Assembly (NCBI GenBank): GCA_036245805.1
Contig: BTRK01000003.1
Span: 2,108,001-2,172,000 of the forward strand
DNA length: 64,000 nt
From: Pristionchus mayeri
Lineage: Eukaryota > Nematoda > Chromadorea > Rhabditida > Neodiplogasteridae
Direction: 5' to 3'
This document shows, in pieces, positions 25,001 through 37,100 of this stretch. Both the position numbers and the translations under genes were made by a program. The notes beneath the pieces are model-generated. The model was not told the DNA's origin, did no database searches, and was given only the letters and a program-made list of their open reading frames with translations. Position 1 is the stretch's first letter; the number at the start of each line of letters is the position of its first letter.

Positions 25001-26263
25001 GTGCGATGATTGAGTGTGTGTGTCAGGCTCTGAAGAAATGCCAAATGTTTCGTTACAACCAAAACAATGTGGAGTCGATGTCGGCATGGAAACGGTCCAT
25101 GTGATGAGAGGTATGAGTGGGGATTCGGATCTAGGCTGGGTATGAGTCATTACTACTGAGAGAAAGAGTTGGCAAAAAACGTTCAGGAGCAAGAAATAAA
25201 TTATTAATCGAGGAATTATCGTACATTGCGATTCTGAAATATATTGTGGAAGTGAATTATGGATGTATCGATTGGTCTATGTCTGTTCACTACCGTACTC
25301 TCCTGCAGGTTGGCGACGTGCTCCGCGCGCTCGGCCAGAACCCGACCGACGCGGACATCCGCAAGTGCTGCTCCGCCTGGCCCGACCCGGGTACGGTACT
25401 TTCAGTTGTCGATTGAAGTTTTAGAGTACAGTAGTTGCTGCTCTCGGTTACGGACTTCTGAGAATTAGAGTGCGATTGTAAGGGAATGTTGTCGAATCTC
25501 CAAGGAGCACGATAGGATACATAATTTAGTATACGGTAGCAGTCATCGATCGATCGATTGCAGAGACGCGCATCTCCTTCGAGGACTTCGTGCCCATCCT
25601 CCAGTCGGTCGGCAGAAAGCGCGAGAAGCATACGGTAGGTGGAGGGGTGTATGGTACGGGGAAATATTGATTTATGTTTTTTTTATGAAAAGAGGATTCG
25701 CGATGTATTGTCCAATGTCTAGGTGGCAGATTACATTAGCAATGAGAAGCACGAGAGTCATGGGTAAACATATGGTTTTGCATATCAATCTGCATTCAAT
25801 AGAAACGTGGAACTTGCCTTATCCATTATTAAATTGGGAATTCGAACTTGCTTTTAAAATTCATTTTTATATTTTTTAAACTTCTTCTCACAGGTGGAGG
25901 ACTTCGTCGAGGGCCTCTCGCACTTCGACAAGGAGGGCAACGGCATGATCAACGTCGCCGAGCTGAGACATCTGCTGACGACGCTCGGTGAGCGATCATG
26001 CACATCACTGTATTTTGAATTTTGAAAAGGCGCGAAAAATTTGCGAAAAACGAAAGATGGCGTCTATTCAATGGTCCTAATCCACCGTTGTTCGTGTTCG
26101 CTAAAAATATTTTATCAAAAAAATGTTTGCCCGTTTCATCTCTCTCCTCTCTACAGGCGAGCGTCTCTCGGACGAGGAGGTGGACCAGCTGCTGGCCGGC
26201 CACAACGACTCCCACGGCAACGTCAACATCGCCGACTTTGTGCGCGCCGTGATGCACGCCTGA
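22072..26263 (+). CDS. mlc-5: myosin essential light chain (EF-hand protein)
   Basis: Five exons: 22072-22170, 25309-25390, 25564-25634, 25894-25987, 26157-26263, giving 150 residues, the normal size of essential light chains. The amino half has [13 protein letters not shown] followed by the hallmark [17 protein letters not shown], and the carboxy half has FEGL-type [20 protein letters not shown] and a degenerate last EF-hand ([10 protein letters not shown]), ending FVRAVMHA. Calcium ligands are incomplete, as usual in this family. It would bind the first IQ motif of a myosin heavy chain and stiffen the lever arm. Exon 1 is followed by a 3.1-kb intron full of repeats. The symbol is chosen because TAF9 follows directly, as I recall for C. 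elegans mlc-5; mlc-3 remains possible. Codon use is strongly GC-ending, suggesting high expression. Confidence 0.93.
23200..23366 (+). mobile_element. about 165-bp GTGGGCA-family MITE, copy 1
   Basis: The ends are CGTGGGCAGGGAATGCTGC and its inverted partner AGCAGCAATGGTGTCCACG. The interior holds ATCCGGGAGGGTTCCCAC and further CCGGG-containing blocks. It lies between the repeat units in the light-chain intron. Confidence 0.8.
24258..24484 (-). mobile_element. 227-bp TTAA-flanked MITE, copy 2
   Basis: AGTTACCGGACGAGGAC at the left and GTCCTCGTCCGGTAACT at the right are flanked by TTAA at 24254-24257 and 24485-24488. It is 227 bp, the same as copy 1 at 6291, and its interior matches copy 1 on the reverse strand, including the GAGAGAGCGCGGGATTA segment. 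It is inserted beside a repeat unit in the light-chain intron. Confidence 0.88.
24691..24770. repeat. long perfect-arm hairpin
   Basis: The arms are TTTTACTGTCTCTTCATTCC continuing through GCATACTCTCT, and the reverse complement with one mismatch, around an 18-nt loop (AGCTGGTCAGACAGTGCG). The arms contain the motif GAGAGTATGCGGAATGAAGA, related to a motif dispersed through the window. Confidence 0.85.
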
Positions 26264-26787
26264 GCCTGCCTGCACATCAAAGATTTGAATTCAGCCGCAG
26301 CGCGCGAAACTCCCAGTATTCCTTCCGTCCACACTCCAATGCCCCCTTTCTTTCGCTTGTTCCCCTTTTCCCAGATTGTACACCAAAGTAATGAGCAGCT
26401 TGAACCAGTTCCCGACCTGAGCAATCTCGATAGCGTACCTCTACCATAAACCAGCCCAGTTTTGACGTAAATGTCGATCCATCGATTGGTGTGTATAAGT
26501 TATTCACTTACTGAATTATCCTCCAGTAATATATGTAATTAATTGCAAATTACTTTGTCGCTAAGTTTCGATAAAGAATTTGAGTAATTTGAAGTGTGTT
26601 TTGACGAGATCACAGGTTATCGACCGTACTGAAATATCGTTGATTAGAAAAGAGAAACGAGCGGGCATGAATGTTTGAATTCGAAGCTGTCGTTGTTTCC
26701 TGGAAATACATTGAAATGCATATTGATTTTTTGCTTTCGTATCCTGCCTACCGTAACCCCCGCTATCTCTTCCTCTCAGGACCAACG
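26264..26787. other. intergenic between mlc-5-like gene and taf-9
   Basis: 524 bp between tandem genes. The 3' flank of the light chain is pyrimidine-rich, then AT-rich. CTCTCAG ends 8 nt before the TAF9 ATG and is a candidate trans-splice acceptor. The spacing is larger than the usual roughly 100-bp operon gap, so co-transcription is possible but not shown. Confidence 0.5.
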
Positions 26788-28836
26788 ATGGGATCGAAGG
26801 AGTCAGGCTCGGGCAGCTCGTCGGACGTCGCGCGCATGGAGCAGCTGCTGCGGGACGCCGGAGTGACCGAGTACGAGCCGAGAGTCGTCGCACAGTTGCT
26901 GGAGGTATACGGTAGTTACACTACAGGGGTACGGTGGGGTTCCAGCTGGGATAATACGGTAGGAACACGCGAATGGTGTGCATCATGTATCCGAAAGGAG
27001 GTACGGTAAATGGAAACTGATAATTAGTAAAGATAAATCGATAATGGCTGCAGATCGCGCACATGGCGACGCGTCGCGTGCTCGAGTCGGCGCGCGCCGT
27101 CTCCGCGCACTGCGAGAAGGCGGCGATCGACGAGAACGACGTCCAGATTGCCCTCGAGTTTACGAGTGAGTTGTTGTTGTTTTTGGTGTTTGTTTTTTCT
27201 ATGTTCAAAAAAAATAACTACTAGTGACTTTCGTTATGCACTAGTTCGATAAGAGCTATTATGGCAGCTAATAGACGTTAGCTCGAAACCCAAAATTTTT
27301 GATGAGGCAGACTAGAAGGTGGCTTTCTGTATCAGTGACAAAGTAAAGCGGTTGACTCCTCCCAGTATTAGTGCCATTCTGCCAAACTCGGAAAAAAAAC
27401 TTTCATAACCAACACTTCACATTGGTGACCATTTCCGATTATCTATCTGGATCTCATACATTATCACCTCTGCCTGATTGAAAGTGATAGATCGTTCAAA
27501 ATGGGAGTCGGGCATCATCTGAAATCAATTCTTTGCAGAGATCCTCGTGAATCAGTCGGCGGAGCGCGAGCGGCTGATCAAAATGGCCGCCGAGCGCAAC
27601 GCGCAGCCGCTGCCCGCGATCAGGTCAGGTCGTTGCTAAATCTAGGAAGCGCGCGCACCTGGAATTGGAATCACATGCGCGGATCAGTAACATATTTTGC
27701 AAGGAAATATCGCTTAGTTCATCGTCGTTTTTAGATGAACAATATTGAACATCAAGTGTATGGAAAAAGGAACTATTGGCTTACCGTCTCAGAGATCTGA
27801 TAAAGTGGCCACATTTTTGCAATGCTAATTTATCTCTCGCGATAAATTGTCGTTGCAAAATTTTTTGATTCTCCAGTGCACACGTTTATTCCGTGTTTCA
27901 AAGGGCTTATGATTAGTGCTAATTTATGCTGTTCAGGCACAACTTCGGACTGAAGCTGCCGAACGACCGCTTCTGTCTGCTGCAGCCGAACGTGGAGTGG
28001 AGGGCGGAGAAGCGGCCAGAGGAAGAGACGGAGAGGGCTGGAGGAGGAGGAGGAAGGATGCAGGTACTGTACTACTGATTACGGTAGGATTACAGGATTG
28101 AAGTTGACTGAGCAAAGTAGGGACAGTGCAGGTACAGGGGAGCGATCTCGGGAGAAATATGAGAGGGAAGGATGTAGGTACTGTTTGGTACGGTTCAGGA
28201 TACCCGGGCATTCAGGTTGCATGGAGAGCAGAAAATGATTCCATGATGTTTGAAATATATTTTACGGTCGACGAGTAGTGTGGCAGTTCCATGTTGCAGT
28301 TATGGTAGTAATGCAAGTGCGAGCTAGAAAAGACAAAATGTACTTGAGAACGTGACGAAATGATATTTAAATCCACAGAACAATTATTACCGATTGGCTA
28401 ATTCAATTCTGATGGTTGTTGTTTGTAGCCGCAGCACCAGCCGACGTCGTTCTCTTCGATGGGCGGTGGCGGGCACCAGTCGATGCAGCAGCAGGTAAGG
28501 GGGATGGGAAGGGCTAAAGAGGAATGAAGGAAGCAAGGATGATCTGAACTTGTCTGCTTTGTCCCATGCGGCGCTACGTCGGATGAGAACTATGACATCC
28601 TGCCGGCTTTGGTATATCAAAGGCGGCAAAACATCATAGTTCTCAGCCGACCTAACGCCTCCCATGTCATTTCGAGAAGGAGTGGAAGGTTAGGGAAACT
28701 GTGAAAGGAAGCAATGGCAAGCATCTGGCAAAAATAGTGAGTATAACCAAAATACCGACTGACGGAATCTCTGCAGGTGCGGCCGGAGCACGTGAGTAAC
28801 ATGCTCAAGCGACCCGCGCCCGATGACTACGACTGA
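26788..28836 (+). CDS. taf-9: TAF9, TFIID/SAGA histone-fold subunit
   Basis: Six exons: 26788-26904, 27054-27165, 27539-27623, 27937-28063, 28429-28494, 28777-28836; 188 residues. A histone fold runs from about residue 15 to 80: MEQLLRDAGVTEYEPRVVAQ, then a second helix (RRVLESARAVSAHCEKA) and DENDVQIALEF. The TAF9-specific conserved region follows: RNAQPLPAIR and LPNDRFCLLQPN. The tail is Gly/Gln/His/Met-rich and ends KRPAPDDYD. TAF9 pairs with TAF6 through the histone fold within TFIID and with TAF6L or TAF6 in SAGA-type complexes, supporting transcription initiation in the nucleus. Length is close to the TAF9 core proteins without the long vertebrate tail. Intron 5 holds a hairpin MITE (28570-28659). 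Confidence 0.93.
28570..28659. repeat. hairpin MITE, TGACGTCA family (in taf-9 intron)
   Basis: Arms GGCGCTACGTCGGATGAGAA and its imperfect mirror GTTCTCAGCCGACCTAACGCC surround TATGACATCCTGCCGGCTTT. Several mismatches show ageing. The CRE-like octamer has decayed to TGACATCC and ACATCATA. Confidence 0.8.
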
Positions 28837-29284
28837 GAGCACGTCTCTCACTTTGGCTAGAGCTGCGGGGAGAGTCCTGCCCCCCATGATCTCCCGTATT
28901 TGTTATTACCCCCCTTTGTATCCAGACGATCTCTCCCGATCAGTAGACCTCAGTTCCGCGAAATTGTACACTGCACCCTTCCTGTTGCCAGATCCCAATA
29001 TATGTAGCTAGTCTCACCTTTCATCTCCCCCCCCCCCCCACTTATTTTATGTTCTTGTTGGTGCGATCGTATTGTTGCGATGTGCGAAATATATACGAAT
29101 GATCAATTGCATTTAGATAAAACCATTGACTGCATAAGAAAGACAAAATATGCGAGTTAGGTTACGTGAAACATGAAACATGGTTAACGGGGGATTGGAC
29201 AGGGCAGGATCAAGTGAGTACCGTATGCCGATGAGATCGGGGGAGATAGGGGATCGAGTCAAACGGGCGGGCGGTCGGGCGTTC
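28837..29284. other. intergenic between convergent taf-9 and HP1-like genes
   Basis: Shared 3' flank. It contains an 11-C run near 29028-29039 and AT-rich sequence. No gene is seen. Confidence 0.6.
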
Positions 29285-30379
29285 TTACGTGGGCACACGG
29301 GTGTGCTTCTCGTAGTACTTGAGTGCCTGCAAGAGAATGGCTTCACCTCCCAATAATGCATGATTTGTTAGATTTTAGGCAAAATTTTTCATTCCTTTTT
29401 TCACCTCGTAATATTTAGGCTTTGCATAGATCTAAGAGGTGAGCGAACCTCAGTGGGGTAGCGCGCGTGCACCTCCTTGGTGGACATGAGCGAGGCGCTG
29501 CTGTCCGACATGCGAAGGACGAAGAGCTGGAAAATGGCGATGGTAAAAAAACCATAAATAGAAATGCAAATTTATACCCCCTGCAAAATGCGCGCCACTT
29601 TCGTCGAAGCGGAACATCCACGGGCTCCTCTTTCACATTATCTCAGCGGGTATCCATTAAGAGGAAAGTAAGCGAAACGAGCAGGGCGTGACCGCGCTAC
29701 TTCGGAATAATGGCGCGTATTCGACGTCGTTGCGCGCCAAAAAAGGATCCTTTTCCATTCAAACAAATTTAAAGTATGAAAACTAAACAAATAAACGCAC
29801 CTTCTCTCCGCCCTTTCCGGTGGTCATGCCGCATATCTCCTGCAGCTTCGCCGGAGGCTCCTCGTTGTCATCCTTGGCGGTCGACGAGGAAGGACCCTCC
29901 ATGGTCTTGCGCTAAATTGCCGTACATTTTGCGCGCATTAAAAGAGAAGAAAACGAGATGAAACAACAGATAATCGGGTTGCTAGAGCTCGAATATTTCT
30001 ATTTTCACAGCATTTTTAAATTAAATTTCAAGGACTCAGTATTCTCACCTTTCTCTGCGTGTTCTGCTCCTTTCTGCTGCGCTCGAACTCTGCGATGATA
30101 TCGGGGCACGAGGCGTTGTTCTCATTCTCCCAAGTCGAATCGTTGATACCGAAGCCTTCCCACTAAACAACATTTGCTATCAATGATTACTGTGTATTAT
30201 CGAATCAGCCAATCTTTATGCGATTAAAAATCAGGCTTGATATAGCTTAATCATCTAACCTTGATGAGATACTCCACTTTGCCTTCCTTGTTCACGCGCT
30301 TGTCGAGAATCTTCTCCACGGTGTACTCCTCGCCCTCGTCATCGCTTGGCGCATTCTTCGACTTCTGGCTCTTGCTCAT
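29285..30379 (-). CDS. HP1-type heterochromatin protein (chromo plus chromoshadow)
   Basis: Five minus-strand exons: 30379-30260, 30162-30049, 29911-29801, 29526-29449, 29326-29285; 154 residues. After an acidic amino end (PSDDEGEE), the chromodomain runs [20 protein letters not shown], then [14 protein letters not shown] and PDIIAEFE. Aromatic cage positions are Tyr, Trp and Phe, the last replacing the more common Tyr, which should still hold methyl-lysine. A hinge of about 35 residues follows. The carboxy part ([44 protein letters not shown]) fits a chromoshadow domain, somewhat short. HP1 proteins bind H3K9me through the chromodomain and dimerise through the shadow domain to compact chromatin. 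This would be the equivalent of a nematode hpl gene, but which one cannot be told. Confidence 0.9.
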
Positions 30380-31176
30380 ATTGGCTGGAAAATAGTATGG
30401 TAACTTGTACGTAAATTTAATACCAATAAATATTAAAAAAATATTAAAAAAGGTGACGAACTCGAATTGCGAAAGCACACGAAATTTTTCGAAACGGCGG
30501 CAAATCATCTCGAACAAAGCGGACGCGAACAACTAGTAGTACGGTGGAATTATAGTTAAACGATTTCCCCTAACTATTTATTTCCAATTTTTGTAAATAA
30601 TAAAAATTTAATACTTTTCTCAATAATAAAAGTGAAAGGCTACTTGATGAGTATAAAAAATTTCAAAATAATTCAAATAAATCAGTTAGCGTTTCATGGA
30701 TTTAGCTGGTTACGACCTACTGCGTTCAACGGGTCGTCTCATCGGGTCGAATGAATGATCGCATTGGTTCTTTGTTCTTATTGTTACACGCGCCATCGCT
30801 CTATAGTAAATTTCCCATTCATGTGTTCCATTTATTTAAACCTAGAAAATCCGGTTGTGTCCCATGGTCTCACTCTGTTCTTTATCGCTTTTGATTTGTA
30901 TCTGCCATTGCGTTATCGTTTGATCTGGGCTCGTTTATTCAACTCGCTATTGCGATCCCGGTTGGTAGTCTTTCCATTTGTAATGAGTCCACTCACTTCA
31001 TCACTGTCGCGTCGTGTTGAACCTTGTCAGCTAGCTCATCTTTGATTACCGTACAACTTCTAGTTGGCCGCACTATCATTGTATTTCCCGTGCTCAATCT
31101 CTCATCCTGATGAAATCACTACAGAACTGGTGCGCCTCTGATCGATGTGATCTTTGATCTCTGATCACTCTGATCG
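30380..31176. other. divergent promoter region, HP1-like / USP30-like
   Basis: About 0.8 kb between two divergent genes. It is AT-rich in the left half. The right half contains CT-rich tracts and repeated GATC-containing words (TGATCTTTGATCTCTGATCA) just before the USP30-like ATG. No recognised factor site or small RNA gene was found. Confidence 0.5.
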
Positions 31177-34100
31177 ATGCCGTCCTCGAGCAGCACTCTG
31201 GCACTGGGCGTGCTGGGCGCAGCTGCCTCCGCCGGCTTCCTCTACCTCTTCCTCACCTCCAAACCGAACACAAGTAAGCCCTTGAATCATTCTTTCTGTA
31301 TCAGTCTTGGCCTTGAATAGTATTTACTGTAGCAGTTATAGCCTTCATTCTTATACTATAGGTGAGCAGGTCCGATGCATATAATCAACATGTAAGTAGG
31401 TGTTAGTACCGTATCTTTCATACTTGTTCATAATCTCCTTACCTGAGTTCCATACCGAAAACAAGTGGAAGACTTGACAACATATGTGTTTGTCTGAATA
31501 GTCGTATGCATAATCTCTGTGAGGTTGTTGTAAAGAGATAATATCAGTCTATTCATCGCTAACAAGTATTTTGATGTTTTGACGTAGCATGACTCGCGCG
31601 TGAATAGGTAGACCAGTGTACTATCTACGTGTTCCTACTTCCATGCCGAACTCAAGTGAGATATCAACATGTTTGTCTGCCATCACTTCTTTGATATTTA
31701 GGTTTACATAGCATACTAGGCCATACTAGTGATCGTGTAGTCTCGAAACAATGAATAGGTGCATTGAGACTACTTTCCATGTGTTCTTTTCAGCTGGACG
31801 CGTGAAGCGAGGCCTGTGCGGCCTGTACAACCTCGGCAACACGTGCTACGCGAACGCCCTCATCCAGGGACTATCCAGGTTCGAGATATTTCGTCACTTC
31901 TCGGTACCGATGCTTAGTGTTCCGTAGTATACAAAAGAGATTCCTTTTTTCATGACGAAATTGAAATACCTTAAAAACTGATACCGCAGCACCTCGAAGA
32001 ACGCGGAGCCATATTCAAAGCGATTGATTCCTTAAAAAAATGATTTATTGATTGATTACAGTATTCCCTCGCTGGTGAACTGGCTGCGTCGACTGCACTG
32101 CGACGGCGACGAGACCCGCTTCCTGAAGGAGCTCAAGAAGCTCGTTCTCGGTCAGTGATGTGATTCCGTACGAGGCAGAGATTGCTACTGAATTGCAAAA
32201 GGGTGCCCACTAGTCCAACCACAAAACCCCGCAGGCTTTACAGAAAATAGTACCCTTAAATTTTAAGAACTATGATGGGCACTATCCCAAAAACCGGGAG
32301 GGTCTTGCCGTGAGCAGTAATGGCACCCTCATTTGTTTTGCTCCCGTATTCATCTTATTCCCCCTTGGTCCAATATTAGGGTATATTTTTTTCTGAGTGG
32401 TGCTTACACTTTCGTGTCACTCCAAATCCAATGAGATTTTTTTACATAAAATTTCGCAATTGAATTTATTTTCTGCTCGGGCTGGTGGCGAAATGACAGT
32501 GACTCATGACCATTCGATGACGATGTCTGGTGTGATTTGCAAATGTGCTGATTTCATCGCATACTCGGTTTGTCACCTCCATTTTGCTAATTGCAGACCT
32601 CGACGCGGTCCACGACGAGACGCTCTCGGCGCACGACGTCTCCGAGGCGCTCCGATCGCACGGATGGACGATCGGCCATGGAGTGGAACAGGTTGGTCTT
32701 TGATCTTTCTAGATGAACACAATACTCGCATCGAGATTGTTGGAAAGGCTATAGGCGAAACTGGAAATAAGCACGAACTAATTCATGAGTTATTTTTTGA
32801 AATTGTTTACTCCATGTCTCTTATTGGTTTGCAATGTGAATCAGTAATTATTGGTTGTCCGTCTCGCGATAGTGAATGCAGTCTCATGGAAACACGAAAA
32901 TGATATGGCGAAAACTAGGCCTGCTCTATTTTATTCGGTAAATTGTATAATTTTCATATTTGAAACACGTTCATTACTCAAATTGAGGTGTTCGAATGGT
33001 GTTCGCTTTTGTAGCCTCGCCGAAACGCAAATGTGATGGTATAAGAAAATTCAAAATATCATCTGCGATATATTTCTCACTTTCTTTCGAGTTGCTGGTT
33101 ATTACGAAGAAAGTTGGAGGGGCAGATAAACTAGGCATAATCTCCCTTGTTCGGCATGTTTTATTGTTTTCTGATTTGGCTCCTGATTTTTCCTCTATAA
33201 TTGAATTTACCGATCCGCTAGGACGTATGCATCCATATCGAAACATGAAACTGATGCTTCGCAAAAAAATATATTTTTTTTGCGAATAGCCTGATGCAAA
33301 ACAATTTTTTCTTGCGAATAGCCTGATGCAAAATTTGAACGCAAAAAAATCAATAATTTGTTTTATTGATTGGTGCATTAATTTGTTCATGTCTCAGGAT
33401 CTGCACGAGCTCTTCAACGTCTTCGCGACGACGTGGGAGGAGGAGCTGGGCTGGACGATCGAGCGCAGAATGAGCACCGGTGAGGGGTGTTGGGAACGGA
33501 TAACGCGGTCTATGTGTATTCTGACTTATTTTTAAGTCTGGCCTTTTCCATCCTTCCAAAGCATCAATTAGTCAGGGTTCAAGATTTTTTAAATCTTTTT
33601 TCGTACTCAGTTTCCGTGTAGCACCCTTTAGCTGGCGGCAAAGTTTATCTCGCCATAATGAAGCCAAGAAATATCAGGCTCATTTTTATTTTTTGAACGA
33701 CATATCAAGGATTGCTTTAGTCACTTTCTTGTGTTAATACCGTAACTATGAAGCACAGATCTATCTGGAAAGATTTTTAAAAAATCTAAAATTCGAATTA
33801 ACTAATTAATCGCAGGCCTGCTGGAGATACGCGAGATGAGCGAGGAGACGCGCAGCCGCGAGGAGCTGGCCATGGAACGGTGAGGATACTGTAGAATATC
33901 GATTGGTGATACGGTGGATAGTGAAAAAAAGGCATTGATCGTCAGCGCGCGTGATAGTCAGTTGTTAACAACAATAGCGATAGACAGCAATACTATCATT
34001 GATAGTTAGTAACAACAGTGTGGCAAGTGATGACTCTACTCTATAATTTACTACTAGCTGATTTGTTGCCACTGGGAACGATGATATGCTTGATCGCGCA

Positions 34101-37100
34101 GTGCGCAACAATTCTTGGCATCCTTCGACCGGTAAATAAAGAAATGTAGTCTGATATATATTAGTAGATAGTCCTCCTTGTTTTACTCATCATTGGGTAG
34201 AAAGCCTATGCGCTCTGACTTACTTCACTACTCGCACTGTCTTGTCGGCGAGAGAGCGTGGGAATTTGAGAGAGTGAAAGAGAAAGAAATGATGAGAGAT
34301 CGTTTGCAGCTGCTGCGCGGCCGTGAAGCTGCAGTCGGTGCTGCGAGCGCCCTCGCAGGGCTTCCTCGCTGAGCGCATCAAGTGCGCCGTGCCCGAGTGC
34401 ACGTACAAGGTTTGGTGCCGTTTATCTTGTTTCAAAAATTGTAATACTTTAAGATAAAACTGATCCTCTAATCAAATAGCGATTGATATTGAAAGGCGGG
34501 GTAGAAATCACAATACCTTTCACGGTACATTGAATGAAAATTTGCTCGGAAGAACACCTGCTAGATCCATGCTACACTTAATCCGTGTATTCACAGTTGT
34601 TCTTCTGTCACTAGTTCTATGTCAGCTATGAATCTGCATAAAACCAAAAACTAAAGAATATTTTGCAAAAAGTGGGATCATACTTAATCGTTAATAGTTA
34701 ATTAATACATAATTAATTGCAGCGCATCAAGCACGAGGCTTGCTCTGTGATCCCCGTGAAGATCACTCGCCAACTGCAGGTAAATGTACTCTAAGCAAGC
34801 CTTAAGCCCGTCCTTAAGCATTAAGGGTGGCATTAGGATGCTTAGGGGTGGAGTTAGATAAATGGATAACCTGTGCACAATAAAATTTGCCATATCAGGG
34901 CATGCGGCAGCTGCGCGTCGAGACCCTCCTGCGCGACCACTTCCGAGCGGAGATCATACGGTACGGTAGAACAATATCGATTTATCCATCGTTGTAGGAT
35001 TTGTTTAGGGAAGATTTTGTAGATTTTTATTTTCGTTAATTCGACTGGCATAAAGAAATCCCGGCTCTGCTATTGTAGCCTCCGAATACGGTATTCTACT
35101 CGATTTATTGATTTGCAGGGGCGCGAGCTGCGACGAGTGCAAGGCGCGCTGCGGCCGCACCGATTCGGGACTCATCAAGCAGGCCGGATTCGCCAAGGTA
35201 TACTGTAGTGGTACTAGTGATTTTTCAGTAATAAATAGGAGTACTATAACACTGAAAGTGTACAAGTCTATAGAACGTGTAAAAGCTCGACATTTATTGA
35301 TTTTCGATCTATAATCGTCACCAAATGTTTTTATGCCTCACGCAATAATTACAAATACATCGGAATGTGCGAGTGCTTGATACAAGGACTCCTAATTGCG
35401 CACTGACTCGGAGGCCAGCCTATGTAGAGCGCTTGAAAGGGAAAGAGTCGAGTGGTACATCGATGTCTAAGGTGCACGTAGCATAGAGATTATCGGGAAA
35501 TAAGTTAGAGGGAGGAGGGGAGTGCAGCAGCGACACATGCAGCACGCGCAGCATCCTTCTCATCGACGCAGGCAGCAGCCGCTGCTGCAGGCGTCGTAGC
35601 GCGGTTGGCAGACGCAGCCGGAGCCGCCCGAGTTGGACGAGCCGCAGGCCATGACGATGGGAAGGGAACTGAAAGGGGGGCTGGGTTTTCAAGAAAACGT
35701 ATTTTTTTCCTGCAGGCTCTCGCCGATCTGATCAATGAATGACAGACTAATGGCTAGCAGGGAGGGAATTGATTGGCTTAACTTGGAAGGGATATTAGGG
35801 AGCCCTCAGGCTACTCACCGGCAGGCATCCTGGCAGGAGTTCCTGCAGATCGACCCGCATCGGCTGCTGCTCAGCCCGGTGTTGGTGCACTGCGGCCCGC
35901 ACGAGTCCTCGCACTGGGATCTGTGGAGATTACGGTAGGATTACGGTACCAAGAGTGTACGGTATCGATTACCTGCACGAGCCCTCGTCCATTCCGCTGC
36001 CCATCGTGATCTGTATGGTATTTCCTCCTCTATCGCTATCGTAATCGCAGTTGTTGTCGTCCCTGATCAGGGAGCAAAGGTGTACGGTAAGAAATCGATA
36101 AATGGGCGCCCGGTACTACCTGCACTGCCGGTTCCAGTTGTTGTTGTCGGAGTAGCAGCCTTGGTTGCAGGTGTTCTGCAATGGTTACCGTAGAAGATCG
36201 ATATCTGAAGGTTACAGTAATCGTACGAGAGTTATGGTATACCTGACAGGAAGACTGGCAGGAGGAGCCACGGCCTGAGCATGCCGAGTTGCATTGCTGA
36301 TTGCAACCGGCGAGGCAGGAGAGCGGGACCGAGATCTGGGTATTTAGGGAGCATTACGGTAGTGCCGGGGATGATTTTATTTTTTTATTGGAATGACTCT
36401 TTTCCTTATGCCAGCTCTTCCAACGCACTACTGAGAAACCAGTGCTGTCTAGAATTAGAAGACACGACGGGACGGGAATCGCTCTGGTTGAGAGGGGGGG
36501 GGGGAGTGAATTCACCTGCAGGCTCTTCTCCGTGGCGTCGCATGCCGAGTTGCACTGACCACTGCATGCGTTGTTACAGTTGCGATTGCCTGTCTGAAGA
36601 GCGATCTTTGATCTCTGTGACCCTTCGAGACTTCGAGATTCTTCAGACCTATCGCCAGAAATGAGCATGAGATTCGTTGTTCCAGTGAACGTTCTAATTC
36701 ATCTTCAAGTTGCTCTGTCCGATATCAGACCGTTGACTACCTGTCCGCAGAAGCTGAGGCAGACGCCCTGGCACGCGGAGTTGCACGAATTGCGAGAAGA
36801 ACTGTAAACAGGTGTTTTGGGGGCTATGTGATAGCACTGTCGATAAGGGCACGGTGTCTCTAGGAAACGGCGGCTACAGTATGACATGTACCTCTGGACA
36901 CCACCCCCGCAACTTTGTTGGCAGCGTGGCCGACAGCCGGCGATACACTGCGCGAGTAGTGATGAGGTCAGCGCCACGGCGGTGCACGCAGCCGAACACT
37001 GGGAAGAGCGGGGTACGGTAGGTACACCGGATCGGTGAATCAAGGAGGACTGATTTTTCGGGTCTAAAAATCGCTGCCTACCTGAGTATCACACGAGGCC

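Larger units (their letters stand above)
22375..25150 (+). repeat. three diverged copies of a 0.7-kb unit in the mlc intron
   Basis: Units start near 22375, 23530 and 24590 with CTTTATCAACA or CTTTATCAAAA, share GCTGAAATTA, GACTTACTC, GATTGATT, GCTCTGAA and ATGTCGGCATGGAAACGG followed by TCCATGTGAT, and end near 23080, 24250 and 25150. Other elements are inserted between and within them. No transposase or reverse transcriptase frame is seen. Confidence 0.7.

Noticed and set aside
32397..32903. 168-codon plus-strand frame inside the USP30-like gene
   Set aside because: It reads an intron and one exon in the wrong frame; the correct frame gives DLDAVHDETLSAHD.
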